NCBI GenBank assembly: GCA_003427395.1
Contig: BFEA01000347.1
Coordinates: 77,509-112,748 of the forward strand
Source: Chara braunii
Lineage: Eukaryota; Streptophyta; Charophyceae; Charales; Characeae
Length of the DNA: 35,240 bases
Direction of reading: 5' to 3'
Shown here: piece after piece, positions 10,019 through 20,460 of the stretch
How positions within the stretch are numbered: the stretch's first letter is position 1
Layout of the letters: every line of letters starts with the position of its first letter
Made by a program: the position numbers and the translations under genes
The notes under the pieces: model-generated
Told to the model about the DNA's origin: nothing
Database searches by the model: none
Seen by the model: the letters and a program-made list of their open reading frames with translations, nothing else

Positions 10019-10365
10019 CGCTATTTTTCGTCGTATTCGGGGCCGTCGGTTCTGGCGGCCTCGAATCGAACTTCCGTGGGAAGCTTGTTCGTCTGAAAAA
10101 GTGGGCACTTCCACACTTTACTACCCGTTCGATATCGAACGCACGCGCCATGCGCACTATTGACACACGTGGCACATTCTACCCAGTCAGCGAACCCCGA
10201 CTCAAAGGGATAGCAATCTACCCCATAAATTCGTGAAATACACATGCAAAAATAACAGAACTTGTCCGGAAGATTGGCGAAAAAATCTAAATGCGGAGGA
10301 GGAGAGGAATCGGTGGGGTTGAGAGAAGGAGCAGAAGAAGAAGGGGTCGCCATTGTTCTGGGGAA

Positions 10366-10367
<2 letters not shown>
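10018..10367 (-). pseudogene. PHD-finger-like domain between RNase H and integrase
   Basis: This part of the pol frame encodes a Ser/Pro-rich lead and then a zinc-finger pattern: CYFC (about 10258-10247), WVECATC, NSAHGAC, and KCPLF (about 10108-10097). The spacing C-x2-C, C-x2-C-x4-H-x2-C, about 12 residues, C-x2-(C) is the C4HC3 order of PHD fingers, with the aromatic residue (VWKCP) expected before the last pair. The final cysteine is phenylalanine, one base away from Cys. PHD fingers bind histone tails, so a role in chromatin targeting is conceivable, but this is inference. It is in the same frame as RNase H and integrase, separated by stops. Confidence 0.65.

Positions 10368-10368
<1 letters not shown>

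Positions 10369-10438
<70 letters not shown>
10369..10438. repeat. (GA)n microsatellite inside pol
   Basis: About 70 bases of uninterrupted GA lie between the RNase H and PHD-like parts. On the coding (minus) strand it reads CT repeats and gives a Ser-Leu run. The frames on both sides are the same, so the present length preserves phase. Arg-Glu and Ser-Leu ORFs here are artefacts. Confidence 0.95.
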
Positions 10439-10439
<1 letters not shown>

Positions 10440-10449
10440 ACGTGTCCAC

Positions 10450-11107
10450 TTAATCCTTCAGAAGGATCTCCACTTTACCATACTGGGGCTCGTTCTTTGG
10501 CTCCGGATCGTGCCACAGTGTCACTTCCTCACTCATGGGTACCTTGGCGGGACGATGCAATCGTGTCAGCCCGTCCGCGTTGCTGTGTTTCTCGTGTTTC
10601 CGATGACGAATGTCAAAATCCATGTTCTGCAACATGGTAGCCCATCGTCCGATCATACCCGAGTAATCCTTGGACTTCTTCAGGGCCAACAGTGGTTCAT
10701 GATCGGTTACCAATGTGAACTTCCGACCATATAAATAAGCTCGGAAGTGAATGATTCCCCACAAGGCCGCATAGCATTCTCCCGTTGGAGCGGAGTAGTT
10801 CCACTTGCAGGAAGGGACCGATCTAGACGCATATTCCACCACGTGTTCCAGACCATCAGGTCCCACCTGGGCCAAGATCGCTAAGATCGCCTTGGGCTGC
10901 CAATCGGTGATGAGAACAAAAGGTTTTTCCGGGTCCGGTCTTACGAGGACCGGGGCTGAGATCAAAGCCGCCTTGAGTTCTCGAAAAGCCTGATCGCACT
11001 GCGGTGTCCAGATCAACGGCTGATCTTTTTTCAACAAGTTTGTGAGCGGTCTCGCAATCGCTGCAAACCCCCTTGATAAACCTCTGATAGTACGATGCCA
11101 GCCCCAA
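10450..11107 (-). pseudogene. RT connection and RNase H region of pol
   Basis: The segment opens with the conserved GLASYYQRFIKG of Ty3/gypsy RTs. One extra G in a G run (around 11068-11072) then shifts the frame, and the protein continues from 11037 with KKDQPLIWTPQCDQAFRELK, the standard link to RNase H. RNase H features follow: FVLITDWQPKAILAILAQ, the glutamate-bearing TGECYAALWGI, TLVTDHEPLLAL and HSNADGLTR. These match RNase H of gypsy elements, which removes the RNA template during cDNA synthesis. The canonical first catalytic Asp context (TDAS) reads TDWQ. The ORF ends at a TAA at 10450. Confidence 0.9.
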
Positions 11108-11119
11108 AAAGGCGCGTAC

Positions 11120-12095
11120 TTATGTTACTGACGTCGGCACCGGCGCGTTTTTCACATCGGCTACTTTCTGCGGTTCTGGTTGCAACCCCTTATCCGTAAC
11201 CACGTGGCCGAGAAAGGAGATCTCGGTGAGAAAAAACTGACATTTCTCGAGAGCCACTTTGAATCCCGCGTCCCTCAAAGCGTGCAGCGCCCACTCAATG
11301 TGTTGTACATGCCCTTCGTAGGAGCTAGAATACACCAAGATATCATCCATATATACTATCACACAATAATTGATAATGCTCTGCGCCAACCGCGTTTTTC
11401 GCATGAAAGGCCATATTCATCGTGCGTTGAAACATGGTTGGGGCATTGCAAATTCCCATCGGGCATCGAATCTATTGTTAAGTTCCTTCGAAAAGAACGA
11501 AGACCGTCTTTGGGCGATCTGATTTTCGAATACGGAGGTGATGGAATCCAGGACGAACATCAAACTTGTGGAAAAATCGAGCACCACCAATAGCATCCAA
11601 CAACTCATCAATCCGGGGGAGGGGATACACATCCTTAATAGTGATGTCATTCAACTTTCGGTAATCAATACATATATGAATCTCTCTCACCTTTTTTGGT
11701 ACAATCACCACAGGAAACGACCACGGTCTGATGACGGGTTCAATCCATCCATTAGCTTCAAACTCCTTTACTCTCTGGAATGCAGCCAGTCGCTGAGTCG
11801 AAAAGTACCAATAGGGAGCACAGCTAATCAGTGGATGATCCCCTGTGAGGATCGCGTGTTCAATCACAATTGACAGCCCAATACCGTTATCGTGCACACT
11901 CAACACCTCAGCATATCCATGCAATACATCAACCAAAGACTTGCGAATTTCTCTGGGCACGTGACCGGGTAAGGTGATCGCTGACCATTCGGAAATGTCA
12001 AGCCGTATGTCGATCCAATCTGGTCCCATTGGTCGTTTACCGTCCATGCTGGAGAACATGGAGCTACTGGTTCGGACGAAAAAAAACAGTAGCAA
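11120..12095 (-). pseudogene. Reverse transcriptase region of pol (degenerate)
   Basis: The N-terminal half is open from 12095 to 11478 and holds RT blocks: the ANGWIEPVIRPWSFPVVIV segment, then ICIDYRKLND, YPLPRIDELLDAIGGARFF and KFDVRPGFHHLRI. After frame changes around 11400-11640, where the remnant NAPTMFQRTMNMAF can be read, the frame from 11404 carries the catalytic VIVYMDDILVYS (about 11342-11365) followed by HVQHIEWALHALRDAGF, CQFFLTEISFLGH and the thumb start. These are standard Ty3/gypsy RT motifs. The frameshifts inactivate it, although the catalytic YMDD is preserved. Confidence 0.92.
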
Positions 12096-12483
12096 GCATC
12101 TGTGATTCGGTCGGGCTGGTCATTTCAGTTTCCTTAGTTTTGGCATTGGTTTCGAGGTCAGTTGCGCTCGCTGCGATTTCCAACCCAGTTAGTTCAACCA
12201 TTTTCTGAATCAAATTGGGGACATCATTGATCGAGGCTTCGGCCTCTTGTCGAATTAATGCAATCACCGCACCTTGCGTGAGCAATGGTTTGGGTGGGGA
12301 GACAAAAAAATCTAGGTACTGATTCATTTGCTGATATCTTTCCCATAATGAAAGCGCGCCCTCATACAAGGTCTGAGGGGGTTCCAAGAGGTCAGCCATA
12401 TCCGAAATCTGCAAGATAAGTTCTCCCAGGAAGGACATTGTTGGAATCTGTGTTTCTGTTCGCGTGAGAGGGGATACACTCAC
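12064..12483 (-). pseudogene. Protease-RT linker segment of the polyprotein
   Basis: This 139-codon open segment lies between the protease remnant and RT. It is rich in Glu, Gln and Leu (ALSLWERYQQMNQYLDFF; IALIRQEAEASIND) and is probably helical. No catalytic motif is seen. By position it is a polyprotein linker. It overlaps the start of the RT segment in another frame, so an indel separates them. Confidence 0.55.
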
Positions 12484-13309
12484 TGCTCTCTATGTTTAGA
12501 TCAAATGTTCGTGCGGTAGTCGGTATCATCCGGAATTCTTCTTTAGCCTCGTGATCGAACAACTCGACTAACCGATTCCATTCCTCCTCAGTAGGTGTGT
12601 AATTTAATAGCTCATCATAGTCTCGTTCGTAATACCCGTCATCATCAGAAAGATGTCGGTCCTCGTCGCCATTTTCGAACGAATCTTCCGGACTCAAGTT
12701 TTGGATCATTCCTACTCGGATGAGACTGGGACTCTTTCTTGGCGCTCGAGTGGAAACTCGTAGCGGAATAGTTTGAGGCCTTCCTCCAGTGTGTGTAAGG
12801 ATAAGTTGTTTGGAGTCGAAATGTATCCACGCGCCCACTGTCATTGCCCAAGGTAATCCCAATAGTACCGAATATGACTGCACATTGATGACTAACGCGT
12901 TAACCAGGGCATGTACTCGTCCTACCTTAACGACTACGTTTTCGATGATTCAGACTATATTCATGATTTCTTCATTGACATAGACGTAGTTGTCTTTCCC
13001 GGGCAGGATCGAATTCAATCGTCCACTTTTTCGAACGGTCTCCAAGGATATCGCCATAGCAGATGATCCGGTATCAACGAGAGCATTGAACGGCTTACCC
13101 CATACCTCACAATCACATTTTGCACTCTTCCATAGAACAGATCGAATACGGACAAAAAGATCCTTCTCTGCATACGAAATGGTAAGGACCCGGGCAATTC
13201 CAGGCGCGTCGGGCATGTTTACGGTGGGTATTGGTTCCGAGGGAGGAGAGTCTATCTGTGCTTCGTCGTCCTTCTTTTTCTTCATCATCCTTTGAACATG
13301 TGGGTACAT
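12392..13309 (-). pseudogene. Aspartic protease region (degenerate)
   Basis: Retropepsin-type proteases cut the polyprotein. The active-site triad is visible as NALVDTGSSAMAIS (DTG at about 13071-13079) within the segment 13309-12950. The C-terminal part appears in another frame from 12883 as SVLLGLPWAMTVGAWIHFDSK, matching the usual I-L-G-x-P-W block. An acidic stretch follows (ENGDEDRHLSDDDGYYERDYDE), probably a spacer. A frame change between 12950 and 12883 breaks the gene. It follows gag directly, as expected. Confidence 0.85.
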
Positions 13310-13363
13310 GAATCGTTTCTGGTTTTTCTGATACTACTGAAGCAGTTTGTTATTCGCTGTTTT

Positions 13364-14766
13364 TTATATGGTCAGCAAATGACCCACCGGGACAGAGACT
13401 CGGATATCCAAGTGTTTGAGCGTCTGAAGAACGTCGATCTCTCCTGTTCGAAACTGAGGACCGGGTTCTGATCCTCGTTCAACCCATTCGAGCTCGTCCT
13501 TGCCAGGTCGGATCGCTCCAATTAGTCCCGCTAATTGGAGGTACTTTGTCGGATCAACAACATCGGCCGCTTCAGAAGATGATCCCGAAGTGGACGTGAT
13601 GGGTTCAGTCGAAGAAGATGGCTCTATAGAGAAAGAGTCAGGCTCCCTTTCTCTTGTTGTTTCTAACAATGTGGCTACCCGACCTTGGTTCAGGGCGATA
13701 GGCGCGACTGCTGGTGGAGGTTGGCTACGCCTTTGCAGAGGGCAGTCTCGTGCAAAGTGTCCGTGTTGTTTACAGTTGTAGCATTCAACTCTCCCTACCG
13801 GATTGGTCACAGGATACGGGGCGGGAGACGCTTGGCCGGGGGCGGGAGGAGCAGTCAGCAGGGGATACGAGGGAGGAGTGGGACGCGGAGAACTCGAGTT
13901 GGCCTTTATTAGTTTCGTCATGATCTGTTCCAATCAATCCATTTGGGAAGTTTGCATCTGAATCAGGTTGTTCATCCACTCAGATTGTTTAGTCGTAGCG
14001 GTATGAATCATCTGGGCTAGGTGCAGATTAGTGATGGGTACTGGTGCAGCAGCCTGGGGCATGACGGTGTTCACAGATGCCATCTTGGGGGGGGGGGGGG
14101 GGACAGAAGACAAGAGATGAGGGGAGGGATCCGGTGAGGGTCCGTCTTGATAATCGCGATCAGGGCGAGGGTAGAATCGTCCCACCGCTCTGAGCCACGA
14201 ACACCGTTTGGCGGCCACATCCTGTATCGTGTCCGAGATGTCTTCATCCCCATGGCTGATGTATTTGCGCATATCTAGCAAGTCCAACTCAAGGGCTTTA
14301 GCGATGATGACAGGTAGTTGGTTCGTCTTTAAAGGAACCTTTTTCTGCAGTTTTGCTTTCAGTACTGGATTACGGAGGTGATCGATGAACAAGTCTCGAG
14401 CAGCGTTTTCTTCCCGCCAACACGGTTTGAAATCGATCCACAAAGTCGGGTAACAATTCTCCGGGTTCCTGTGTGTCGGGTTTTTAACACAAACCATGCA
14501 GCATCCTCACTTACTTCATCGAACCTTGCTAGGAACGCTCCCTTGAACGTATCCCAATCTACCCACCTATGCCTTCTAAACCAATCATGCGCGGTGTTTC
14601 GGAGAAGCAGGGTGATGACACCAGGAAGGTCCTCCGTGCCATATCCCTGAGCTTGCACGGCTTCAAGCCATGCCTCGGGATGGGTATGGTTGGGATAAAA
14701 CGGGAAGGTGGCGGGGATACTTGCCATCACCTGGGGAGCTGCTCCATTAGCGTCGGCCATGGGCAT
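13364..14766 (-). pseudogene. gag polyprotein (degenerate)
   Basis: Gag packages the element RNA. The start at 14766 gives MPMADANGAAPQ, about 120 bases downstream of the PBS. The capsid-like retrotransposon gag domain is seen as HPEAWLEAVQAQGYG, ITLLLRNTAHDWFRR and WDTFKGAFLARFDE. The frame then changes near 14470 and continues from 14497 to 13364, with one in-frame TGA at 13934-13936. A proline run on a G tract (about 14088-14102) precedes a polar region. Next comes one CCHC nucleic-acid-binding knuckle, CYNCKQHGHFARDC (about 13746-13790). The C-terminal tail is Ser/Glu-rich. Confidence 0.9.
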
Positions 14767-14810
14767 CTCTTATCAGGCTTCTGCGGACCTTTGTCGAGTG
14801 ACGGGGGGAC

Positions 14811-15657
14811 TCAAACGATTAGATCTATTGGCTGATCTTCCTCTCGCCAGCTCGTCTTACTAACGTCAGAACTGACACGTGTCAACTCTGATACCAACCT
14901 CATGCCCTGCGCTGGTTCCCGGTCGGAGTGTTTCGATTTGCGGAAGGGCCCCGAGAGGTCAGCGAAGATGGGGTGTGCCAAGGATTTTTGGAAAAGTTGA
15001 GTGTGGGGATACAGACAAAACCGAAATCCCTCGTGTTGGTCCGATTTTAGCAAGGAGGAGGTTCGTCGCCGCGCGGGCTTAAGGGAGAAAAGGGGACGCG
15101 CGGGACTCGCGGCTATGGGAAATTCAATCCAAAAAGTATCCTTGGACTTCCCAGCAAACCGTCGCTCTTCGTTTCGCGTGAAAGGGGGTGGGTACACACG
15201 TGGTATCCCGTTTACGGATGAGGTCTCGTCGGCGCTCGTTACACAACTCCGCGTCCGACGTGGAGGGCCTCAATCGAGTAGCCCTCTCTTTATGGTCGTC
15301 CTCGTCACGTGCGCGGTAGTGAAAACCCTTGGTTTGGTAACGCTCGAAGCGGCGACAATCGCTGCACAGAGTGTTAGGCCAATGAGGCTCCACTGCCGTC
15401 CACGGGACAACGATCAACTGGTTAAATGACAACAACAACGAATAGGGCGGAAAGTGCGTATCGTTGATAACAAAACCTGCACCGACGAATGCAGAACACC
15501 GAGTTTCGGGAGGAAAGTAGTAACGCCCTCCGATCTTGGCGACGGCTTCTCGTACGTCCCACTCACATACACGTATCCTTTCCTCGTTGTACGAGAAGGG
15601 ACGTGGCGGGGGGACGGGAAGTTGGTGCCCGGGCGGGTTGAGGCCGTCAGTCCACAT
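14811..15657 (-). pseudogene. Sense-strand ORF in the LTR, unknown product
   Basis: In the 5' LTR a 177-codon frame (15657-15124) begins MWTDGLNPP. It includes RIRVCEWDVREAVAKIGG, PWTAVEPHWPNTLCSDCRR and ELCNERRRDLIRKRDT. After a one-base change in a purine run near 15180, an overlapping frame (15197-14811) runs on across the LTR end and the PBS. The 3' LTR has the same sequence at 4753-3972, with a different one-base indel. It is Arg- and Cys-containing and matches no family I know. It could be a captured or LTR-encoded protein, or a chance open frame in GC-rich LTR sequence. Its presence in both LTRs follows from LTR duplication and is not evidence of selection. Confidence 0.35.
14886..14896 (-). 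promoter_or_regulatory. Primer-binding site, initiator-Met tRNA type
   Basis: The minus strand reads TGGTATCAGAG immediately downstream of the 5' LTR end. This is the usual plant-lineage LTR retrotransposon PBS, complementary to the 3' end of initiator methionine tRNA. It fixes the element orientation and the inner edge of the 5' LTR. A perfect 12-base palindrome TGACACGTGTCA (14873-14884) overlaps its far edge. Confidence 0.9.
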
Positions 15658-17216
15658 GGCAACAAAAGCAAGTTCAAAATAAATTTTTCCTTAATCATAC
15701 ATCATTCGTTCGCCACTCCAGGCAGCTAGATCACCCAGTCGGTCAGCCAATCACCCTCCCAATCATGCCATAGCAAACTCTTTGATACGACCCATGACAT
15801 GCATATATCAAATTGAGAGAAGCAAAGTTACCATAACCCATCCATTATAACAAAACATAACAGAAGGAGAGGGCGAGGGAGAATAGATGCAGATCTGAGG
15901 GGAAGAACGATTAGAAAGCAATCACATAGTGTCTGGCGATCTTGTCCAGGGACATTCCGGCTTAAAAGCAGATGGATCAGAACTCACGCTCGAAGATACA
16001 AATTTTGGGAAAAAGAAGCACTTATGTCATAAAATTCCACCATAGCCCCAGGCCATGCACTCACTCACTTCCGATTCGAACTTCTCACAAGCACTGACGA
16101 TCCCGGCCGTCGCGTGTTAATCCACCATAGCGATCGTCACCCAGCCAACTTAGTCTTGGCACGGTCCTGCCCAGATCCCACAATCCATCGGGCAATCCAG
16201 CGTGCCAAGCGCCCAGACTACAGTCAGCTCGTCGGGACTTTTCGACTCGCACCTTCCTTCATACCACCTAGCCATGACTTCCTGGAAGCGGGCTGATAAG
16301 TCGAGAGAGAGATTTTCGGGAGCGCTTGTGGAATTTATAGCTGTGAAAAAGGAGATAGACGATAGGAAGGGTTAGGACTGAGACAGGGAGGGGTAGGGAA
16401 ATGTTCAGGGATACTCGCCTGGCGAAAGCCATGTCGATCCCGTGGATCCTAGTCGTAGCCAATCAGAATCGTCGTGTCCCAGGAATTTCCTTTTTACACG
16501 GCGCGTCTCCTTGGCTAGAGGGAAGGAGGAGGGAGTCGACAGAATATTTGGGCGCGAGGATTAGAGCGGGAAGAAGAAGAGCGCGAAGGATAGCGCGAAA
16601 CGGAACCAAGATTCAGATGATCAAGAAAGAGAAAAGGCGCACGAGGCGAGAGAGAGAAGGAGCGTGAATGCGAAGAAGGGGGTGTCGAGGGTAGCGAGGG
16701 AAGCGGGGAGGGGAGGTTCGCATGTATGGCGCCGTTGCGGAGGCAAAAAGGGCACCGAAACAGTTACAGCTAATTCAAAAATTGAAAAAGTACCATACCC
16801 GCGCGTAGAGCGAGCGAGAAAAAAAAAGTCCTATGCCTATTCAGATTCCTACGAAAATTCCCAGAGTTTCCCAAGACGACATCGAGAACATTCATGCACA
16901 AGAAAAGGACACGTCAGATTTCGTTCATTTCGGAATTCCCAACCGTCGACCCAAATTCCTAGCGCGCTTGCTAAGGTGCGCATAATTCCCATGTATTTCC
17001 CAAATTGCATAAGATGAAATTCCAAAAACCGACCAAAAAAAATGTCGAAGGTCCTGAGAAGGACGGGCCTTCCGAACAACGCACATTAGTTCATGGAAAT
17101 ACAAAAAGAGGCCTCGTCGGGCCGTTTGCAAAAATACCAAAATTCAAAAAAGAGAGGGAAGGGAAGGGGGGGGGGGGGTTGGAAGATGGCGTAGGTCCGG
17201 AAGCTGGCGCGTCACA
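14897..17216 (-). repeat. 5' LTR of the gypsy element
   Basis: This LTR is about 2.32 kb, unusually long. It begins on the minus strand with TGTGACGCGCCAGC at 17216 and ends at the PBS. It matches 3995-6523 with scattered substitutions and small indels. A TATATGCATG-like sequence on the minus strand near 15805 is a weak candidate TATA element. Beyond the end, 17217-17221 (TGTAC) pairs with 3979-3983 (TGTAA) as a probable target duplication. Confidence 0.9.
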
Positions 17217-17221
17217 TGTAC

Positions 17222-20085
17222 CGTACACCCTCAGCAAAACACCACTTTAATTGTGACATCTGCTTGTACGAAAAAGGGCAAGCTGCAGTCAGAATTCAAT
17301 GTCTAGCGTCCACAGGCTGCACGCAAAACTTCCATGTACTGTTTGTGGGGGCGGCCAAATGCCTCAGTACTACACGTTGCATCGCAACCCGTCATCGACT
17401 GCTGCAGTCTGCTGTGCGGGTGAGCATCGAGGATGAAGTTATCGAAGAAGAATCCGGAATCGACAATATACGATATCTGCGTCTTTCCTTTGTTTAGCTC
17501 CAGTCCTCGCGTACTTAGAAAGCTCGCTTTCGGATCATCAGAGTCGGATTCCCTCCCTTTCTTTTCCCCTCATTTTCTCCCTTCCCACCTTTCCTTCTGT
17601 TCCCTTGCCTTGTACGATGCTACATACAAAAGGATGATCATTCGTAAGAAAACAGACAGAAGACTTTTGCAACTTGCAGTGTGCTACTGCTTCCAGTGCA
17701 CATGGAGGCTGGGAGCTGGAAGCTGACAGTCAGGAGTCTTCTTCGCACGCTTCCTTTGTAAAAAACGGTGGCACAAACTACACAATGGATCCCAGTCACA
17801 CCCCTGTTTTTTTCGTGAAGGTTCCAGCCTCCGCTAAGGTCGGGAATATCCAGCTTCCGTGGAAAATGAGGTTCGGCAAAAGATGATCAGAGGCAGCGCT
17901 GGATTCAGGCAAACGGGCAAGTGGGCACTTGGTGCAAGTGTCGTCAACCTTTCACAACTCCATTGTGCACCTAACAAACATTTTGGTCTGCACAGGAAAC
18001 ATCACAATCATTTCTAAGGCTTGTGCTCCACCGACTTACTTCAAGGAAATTCCTCGAAGTAAGCGGGGGATCCACTTCAATTGCACTTGTTTTCACATGT
18101 ACAGTGCACCCGCCACCCAACAAGGAATGTCAGCTCATTCATGGCAGACCGCGTCCGGGGCCTACAAGCATGTTCCCTAAAGTAAAGAGAGAAAATGACT
18201 AAGTATTTCCTCGAAGGTGGTGCAATGCATCAGACCCCTGATTGTGGTCCAGTTGAAAAAGAGGTGCACGATATTTCTGTTGTCTTGCGTCGCCATTTCT
18301 GTAATGGCCCCGATCATTGCGCACACTGGGACTTCATTTTTCAGTATGGGAGGTCCGGCGTACTTACTTTAAGTTGGGGTATTCCCAAGTACGTCGGTGG
18401 AGCACAAGCCTAAGCATTCATGTGCACTGGGCAGAGCTGTGGCCAACCTTGCACCATTCAAGGTTGCAGCAAACAAATGTTGTCGGATACAATGAAAAAC
18501 GTTGCAATCATTTATGAGCATGAATGTGGAAAGAGGGTTTCAATCATTGCTGAGAATAGAAAGGACCCAGGACTATAAGACCCTGTTATAGAAACAGAAA
18601 GAAGTTTCAATTTTGATTTCTTTGCATCGGGGTGGAGTTGCTGTGGTGATTTATAAATACACACTTGTGCAAGCAAGAGTGCCTATCAGGCACATGGGTG
18701 CCCCACACCAAGACGTTCGTCAGTACACGCTTCATTCTTTTTTTCCTTCTGCCTTCTGGGGGGTATCCGGTCAACCACACTTATGTGGGAAGCCTTGCAC
18801 TCTTCATTTTCTTGTCGCTTCTGCCTTCTGGCGGGATTTCATGTTGATATCAGTTGATTATCATATAAAACCCTCACATACACCTGATGAGACGGTGAAA
18901 GTCCAACGGAACTAGGTATACGACACAGTTCCACCACCCACCACTATGTGCCCTTCATTCTTGTCCCCACTCTGAAACACGCCATAGCCGAACACCAAAC
19001 CATCTAGGCACACAGACATGTGGTCTCTGGGTATGTACAACATTCATCTAGATACGCAGACAGGTATCTAGGCGATCATCAGTCCTGCTTACAGTCATAC
19101 ATTGGGCCTCACTCCAGTACTCAACATTCTAAATGTATGCAGGACTGATGATGGCCTGGATACACTCAGAATGTCCAGTCACTCTGAATGCAGAGGACCA
19201 CAGTTCAGTCCAGATACACTTGCAATGTTGTGTACTGGAGCGAGGCCCTTACAGACGTCCCGCCCAAAGGAGGTATGAGTTTGCATGGTAGGATGATGTG
19301 ATAAGCATATTTGGAAAACCTGTGGTGTGTGGTTCATTTGCAAAAGACAAACTGTGGCCTGTGATACGGTTTTATGACCGTTTTCGGGGGGAAAGGCGGT
19401 GTTGGTGAACAAGTAGTGAAGGGTAGAACGGAGTGGAAGTTTGATTTGGTCGAGTTGTAGGGGATATGATGATGGTACAGTGGTTGGAAGATAAGGGGGT
19501 CAATTTCATTTCCGTCAGTTTTGGCTTTGGATTCACAGATTCGATGGGTTGGGAAGGTCGTCCGTCTCATCCTTGTAGTATAAGGAAGGGCAGATAGCAA
19601 AAGGTCGCACCTGCCTGCTTGTCCGCCATTAGATGGTAGGACGAGAAGGGGTTGGTGACTGGTCATAATGTCATACTGGAGGGCAGGGCATTGCAGCTCA
19701 GTCGTGTCCAATGGCCAATGATGCATAAGCTGTTATATGAACACTACGTCTCAGTCCAGGTTTGAGTTTCGGATAGCTCATTGATTAATCATTGTCTTCA
19801 AGTACCAGTCAAACCACTTGAATGCATGAAATCGTCCACTCCAGGGATCAAACCTGCAAACTGCTGATCTCACATCAGAACACATACCAAAAGGCAAAGC
19901 GAGCTGGGATGAAACTGATGCTCGAAGATACAGATTCCAGCCCAACCCAGCATGGTTAATACAACACATACTACCATAACCTGGGCTACCAGACCCAAAG
20001 CTGGTCTGGGCTACCAGCCGTGCCGCCCGGGTCCCCAAAGCTCGCAGTGGGCCCTACCTTCCTCAAGGCAGTATCCAGCCTGTGC

Positions 20086-20087
<2 letters not shown>
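17222..20087. other. Anonymous region with inverted repeats
   Basis: No coding gene is supported. The longest open frames are about 90-130 codons, without motifs. Structural features: an imperfect inverted repeat with arms at about 18018-18067 and 18360-18415 (sharing GGCTTGTGCTCCACCGAC); a hairpin CTTACTTCAAGGA/TCCTCGAAGTAAG at about 18034-18062; a CAACCTTG/CAAGGTTG hairpin near 18444-18467; and the foldback at 19077-19248 listed separately. A tandem TGGGCTACCAG duplication lies at 19982-20018. Confidence 0.45.
19077..19248. repeat. Interlocked inverted repeats
   Basis: The first pair: CATCAGTCCTGC (19077-19088) with GCAGGACTGATG (19139-19150), extended by CATACATT/AATGTATG. The second pair: 19104-19128 (starting GGGCCTC-CTCCAGTAC) with its near-perfect complement at 19224-19248. 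The second left arm lies inside the loop of the first hairpin and pairs outside it, which is a pseudoknot-like topology if transcribed. I cannot assign it to a known family. Confidence 0.55.

Positions 20088-20154
<67 letters not shown>
20088..20154. repeat. (CT)n microsatellite
   Basis: An uninterrupted CT repeat of at least 67 bases runs directly into the assembly gap. Its true length is unknown. Confidence 0.97.
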
Positions 20155-20289
20155 NNNNNNNNNNNNNNNNNNNNNNNNNNNNNNNNNNNNNNNNNNNNNN
20201 NNNNNNNNNNNNNNNNNNNNNNNNNNNNNNNNNNNNNNNNNNNNNNNNNNNNNNNNNNNNNNNNNNNNNNNNNNNNNNNNNNNNNNNNN
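20155..20289. other. Assembly gap (135 N)
   Basis: A run of N follows the CT repeat, so the gap was probably caused by the microsatellite. ORFs spanning it are meaningless. Confidence 0.99.
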
Positions 20290-20417
20290 TCAGTTTCAGC
20301 CCGGCCCTCTTTGGCTTTCTGAAAGGTCCGCAGAATAGTCAAAAAATCCCCAAACAATTTTTTGGGGGGTGGGCCATGAATGAACCCCACTCCCCAAATT
20401 ATTTTATTTTATTTTTA

Positions 20418-20460
20418 TTCCGGACCTACCGGACCGGACGTCCGCCCGGACAGTCCGGAA
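20418..20460 (-). repeat. CCGGAC-rich foldback next to an A-rich tail
   Basis: TTCCGGAC (20418-20425) and GTCCGGAA (20453-20460) are perfect inverted arms, with further CCGGAC and GTCCG words between them. On the minus strand it is followed at once by an A-rich tract (plus-strand T/A-rich 20399-20417). A structured GC-rich end followed by an A-rich tail suggests another retroposon 3' end, but I cannot name the family. Confidence 0.4.

Larger units (their letters stand above)
3984..17216 (-). mobile_element. Ty3/gypsy LTR retrotransposon, nearly full length, degenerate
   Basis: The element is about 13.2 kb and is read from high to low coordinates. It has two long LTRs, a plant-type initiator-Met tRNA primer-binding site, gag with a CCHC knuckle, an aspartic protease, RT with YMDD, RNase H, integrase, and a further long ORF before the 3' LTR. 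The RT-RNaseH-integrase order defines the Ty3/gypsy (Metaviridae-like) class. No chromodomain is visible after the integrase GPY/F-type module. All ORFs carry stops or frameshifts, so it is not autonomous now. I could not find a clean polypurine tract before the 3' LTR. The outer LTR ends form the inverted pair TGTGACGC/GCGTCACA. Confidence 0.93.

Noticed and set aside
10202-10453. Ser-Leu and Arg-Glu repeat ORFs at the GA tract
   Set aside because: They are translations of a microsatellite; only the flanking frame is meaningful.
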